A stretch of DNA of 24,234 bases from Clostridia bacterium (lineage in GTDB: Bacteria; CBDUZB01; JAGLHV01). Position 1 is the stretch's first letter; every line of letters begins with the position of its first letter. The translations under genes and the position numbers were made by a program. Under the pieces are notes generated by a model. The model worked only from the letters and a program-made list of their open reading frames with translations. It had not been told where the DNA came from and did not search any database. Positions 21,637-24,234 of this stretch are shown here, piece by piece. Location: contig JAUVLC010000030.1 of assembly GCA_030595925.1 (NCBI GenBank), forward strand, positions 1-24,234. The letters run 5' to 3'.

Positions 21637-24057
21637 ATGAAAAGGGTTGAACACATCGATATTTTAACGGCGAATGAAAGGAAATTGCAAAAAATCAGCA
21701 AGGATAACCTTTTAGCTTTGGGTTTAAAAGAAATGAAAGTAATTCAAAGATATTACAAAAAGAAAAAGCGTAATCCTACAGATGTGGAATTAGAAACCTT
21801 AGCTCAGACCTGGAGCGAACATTGTAAGCACAAAACCTTTACCGGGAAGGTTGAATATAGGTCTTTTGATTGTTCTCCTGCCAGTCTTTATAAAGGCAAA
21901 AGGGAAGGAAAAATCACTATAAATAATTTATTTAAACAAACGATAGTTAAAGTAACTTCTGAACTAAAAAAGAAGTGGTGTCTTTCCGTATTTAAGGATA
22001 ATGCCGGAATTATTCGTTTTGATAAGGATTTTGCAATTGCTTTTAAAGTGGAGACGCATAATCATCCTTCAGCATTAGAGCCTTATGGTGGAGCGGGAAC
22101 AGGAATTGGTGGTGTAATCAGGGATATCCTGGGAGCAGGTTTGGGAGCGAAGCCGATTATGAATACTGATGTCTTTTGTTTTGGCCCTACGGATTATCCT
22201 TTTGGAAAACTACCCCAGGGGGTATTACATCCCAAACGCATCTTTAAAGGCGTGGTTTCCGGGGTAAGGGATTACGGTAATAGAATGGGTATTCCTACTA
22301 CTAATGGGTCTGTTTTTTTTGATGAGGGATATGTTTATAACCCGCTTGTTTATTGTGGAACGGTAGGTATTTTACCTAAGGATAAATGTTTTAAAAAAGT
22401 TAAACCCGGAGATGTTATTATTGCCGTAGGAGGTAGAACCGGGAGGGACGGTATTCATGGGGCAACCTTTTCTTCGTTAAGTTTAAATGAAGATACAGAG
22501 GTTAGTGCTGTTCAGATAGGCAATCCCATTATAGAAAAAAAAGTCACTGATACTATTTTGCAGGCACGAGACAGGAATTTATATCGGTCTATTACAGATT
22601 GTGGTGCAGGTGGTTTTTCTTCTGCGGTAGGAGAGTTGGGTGAGGATTGCGGGGCAGAGGTTAATCTGGAATGCATACCCTTAAAATATGCCGGGCTTGA
22701 ATATTGGGAGATATGGGTTTCCGAGGCTCAGGAAAGAATGGTTTTATCGGTTCCCCCTGAAAAGGTTAAGGAAATTATGAAGATTTTCGCCGAGGAAGAT
22801 GTAGAAGCCGTAATTATCGGTAAATTTACCGATGATAAACAATTACATCTCTTGTATGAGGGAGAAACTGTATGTGAATTAGATATGCAGTTTTTACATA
22901 AAGGCGGGCCGAAAATCACTTTAAAAGCGGAATGGAAAAAACCGGTCAAAAGTTCCGGGCAGATAAAGATTAAAAAAGAAAACCGAGAAGGACTAACAGA
23001 TACTTTAAAAAAGCTCCTGGCTATGCCTAATATTGCCAGTAAAGAATGGATAATCAGGCAATATGACCACGAAGTGCAGGCAAAAACAATTTTAAAGCCT
23101 TTAGGCGGGGCAGAGAACGACGGGCCTATGGATGCCTGTGTAATGAAGCCTTTATACGATTCTTTCAAAGGCGTAGCCGTGGCTAACGGTATAAATCCGG
23201 TTTATGGTAAAATAGACCCTTACTGGATGGCTGCATCTAACATTGATGAAGCTTTACGCAATGTAGTTTGTGTAGGGGGAGATATAGAGCAAACAGCTCT
23301 TTTAGATAACTTTTGCTGGGGAGACCCCCGAAAACCCGATCAGATGGCCGGACTTCTGCGTGCTGCCCAGGCTTGTTATGATATGGCTAAAATATACCAG
23401 ACACCCTTTATTTCAGGGAAAGACAGCTTAAATAACGAATATGTAGATGCTCAGGGCAAAAAGACATCCATTCCTTCCACTTTGCTTATTTCCGCTATTT
23501 CCATAGTTCCGGACATTAGAAAAGTTGTATCTATGGATATTAAAAAAGCAGGAAATCTTGTTTATATTCTGGGAGAAACATTCCCTGAATTAGGCGGTTC
23601 ACATTATTATCTTTTAAATGGATTTTTGGGGAATAATCTTCCCCGGGTTAATCCCCAACAAGCCGGAAAAACCATGCTGGCTGTCTCTAAAGCAATAAAT
23701 AAAAAATTGGTTCAATCTTGCCATGATTGTTCTGAAGGGGGCATTGCCGTAGCTTGTGCGGAAATGGCTTTTTCCGGTGGTTTGGGCATGAATATTAATC
23801 TAACTGAAGTTCCTTTCACTGAAAAGAAAAAGGATGACAGCACTATCCTTTTTTCTGAATCAAACAGCCGCTTTATCGTAGAAGTATCACCTGCCCAACA
23901 GAAAGAATTCGAAAAAACAATGAAAGATGTTGTTATAGCCCCAATAGGCAAAGTAACCGAGGAAAAACAATTCAAGGTCTATGGAATAAAAAATGATTTA
24001 ATTATCTTCGCTGATATTGCTGATTTAAAAAAATCCTGGCAAAAACCATTGATTTGA
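21637..24057 (+). CDS. purL: Phosphoribosylformylglycinamidine synthase subunit PurL
   Basis: ATP-dependent FGAM synthase (fourth step of purine synthesis), the smaller Bacillus-type form that needs PurS and PurQ. In 806 aa: the catalytic block TWSEHCKHKTF (H62 region), FKVETHNHPSALEPYGGAGTG, GGRTGRDGIHGATFSS, ITDCGAGGFSSAVGELGEDC, ISGKDSLNNEY and SCHDCSEGGIAVACAEMAFSGG. It is slightly longer than the usual 720-750 aa. The Shine-Dalgarno GAGAGGA lies just upstream of the ATG. PurS is encoded at 17411 on the same strand but with four to five unrelated genes between; purQ is not in the window. It ends TGA then TAA. Confidence 0.95.
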   Translation: MKRVEHIDILTANERKLQKISKDNLLALGLKEMKVIQRYYKKKKRNPTDVELETLAQTWSEHCKHKTFTGKVEYRSFDCSPASLYKGKREGKITINNLFKQTIVKVTSELKKKWCLSVFKDNAGIIRFDKDFAIAFKVETHNHPSALEPYGGAGTGIGGVIRDILGAGLGAKPIMNTDVFCFGPTDYPFGKLPQGVLHPKRIFKGVVSGVRDYGNRMGIPTTNGSVFFDEGYVYNPLVYCGTVGILPKDKCFKKVKPGDVIIAVGGRTGRDGIHGATFSSLSLNEDTEVSAVQIGNPIIEKKVTDTILQARDRNLYRSITDCGAGGFSSAVGELGEDCGAEVNLECIPLKYAGLEYWEIWVSEAQERMVLSVPPEKVKEIMKIFAEEDVEAVIIGKFTDDKQLHLLYEGETVCELDMQFLHKGGPKITLKAEWKKPVKSSGQIKIKKENREGLTDTLKKLLAMPNIASKEWIIRQYDHEVQAKTILKPLGGAENDGPMDACVMKPLYDSFKGVAVANGINPVYGKIDPYWMAASNIDEALRNVVCVGGDIEQTALLDNFCWGDPRKPDQMAGLLRAAQACYDMAKIYQTPFISGKDSLNNEYVDAQGKKTSIPSTLLISAISIVPDIRKVVSMDIKKAGNLVYILGETFPELGGSHYYLLNGFLGNNLPRVNPQQAGKTMLAVSKAINKKLVQSCHDCSEGGIAVACAEMAFSGGLGMNINLTEVPFTEKKKDDSTILFSESNSRFIVEVSPAQQKEFEKTMKDVVIAPIGKVTEEKQFKVYGIKNDLIIFADIADLKKSWQKPLI

Positions 24058-24123
24058 TAAAGAAATTTCAAATTAGAGATTTTTTGGAGTCGTCCAAATA
24101 AACGGAGAAAGGAGGAACAAAAT

Positions 24124-24234
24124 GTGAGTAAAGGTAAAATTAAACAAATATTAAATCAAGTAAATATAAGAATTAAGTTTGTAGTTTTAATAATAGTTAT
24201 TTTAGGAATCATTTTTCTGGGTTTATCTGCAACA
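24124..24234 (+). CDS. N-terminus of a membrane protein, possibly a sensor (runs off window)
   Basis: GTG 24124 follows GGAGG (spacing 8) and reads MSKGKIKQILNQVNIRIKFV followed by the hydrophobic helix VLIIVILGIIFLGLSAT to the right edge. ATG 24122 is unusable because TGA follows it at once. A short basic cytoplasmic start before one transmembrane helix is usual in histidine kinases and chemoreceptors, but 37 residues are not enough for a call. Confidence 0.5.
   Translation, partial: MSKGKIKQILNQVNIRIKFVVLIIVILGIIFLGLSAT

Overview
The window is AT-rich and gene-dense, almost all on the + strand, and looks like a chromosomal segment of an uncultured, probably strictly anaerobic, Gram-negative-type bacterium. 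The evidence is an oxygen-sensitive class III ribonucleotide reductase (NrdD) with its NrdR repressor, PorV-like outer-membrane proteins, secreted seven-repeat SBBP proteins with FlgD/T9SS-like C-terminal domains, and many intergenic hairpin repeats of the sort common in candidate-phylum genomes. Phylum assignment is not possible by eye; lineages such as Omnitrophota or Desantisbacteria are only a guess.

Layout: (i) 1-2.1 kb: end of the phosphate (pst) operon, pstB and phoU, split by a small terminal-inverted-repeat (TIR) element with an 8-bp target duplication, then a small membrane protein. (ii) 2.1-5.1 kb: a membrane-anchored metallophosphoesterase (- strand), diverging from an mtnA-class II aldolase pair (methylthioribose or 5-deoxyribose salvage). 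(iii) 5.1-9.9 kb: two paralogous secreted SBBP/IPT/FlgD-Ig proteins and a PorV-family protein. (iv) 10.1-13.6 kb: nrdR (its own promoter overlaps NrdR boxes), a CxxC redoxin and nrdD. (v) 13.66-14.17 kb: a second TIR element of the same family, with an exact 8-bp target duplication, carrying a DUF559 nuclease relic. (vi) 14.3-17.2 kb: dut, a GuaB3-type IMP dehydrogenase and a second PorV gene broken by one extra G in a G6 run. (vii) 17.4-24.1 kb: a tandem PurS protein and PurL (FGAM synthase), separated by about 3.7 kb holding a three-helix membrane protein with a 45-aa partner, a DNA methyltransferase-SNase-like fusion, an MjaI-family-like restriction endonuclease whose natural start is followed by an in-frame TGA, and a PIN-domain protein. 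(viii) The right edge opens a membrane protein, possibly a sensor.

Functionally, nrdR/redoxin/nrdD/dut/guaB3/purS/purL form a loose nucleotide-metabolism neighbourhood into which defence genes and repeats have been inserted. The most notable observations are the short TIR element family with 8-bp duplications, whose end motif recurs 22-27 nt upstream of several start codons; the MTase-SNase fusion with its nonsense-interrupted restriction gene; the defence-like island splitting purS from purL; and the membrane protein/45-aa peptide pair.
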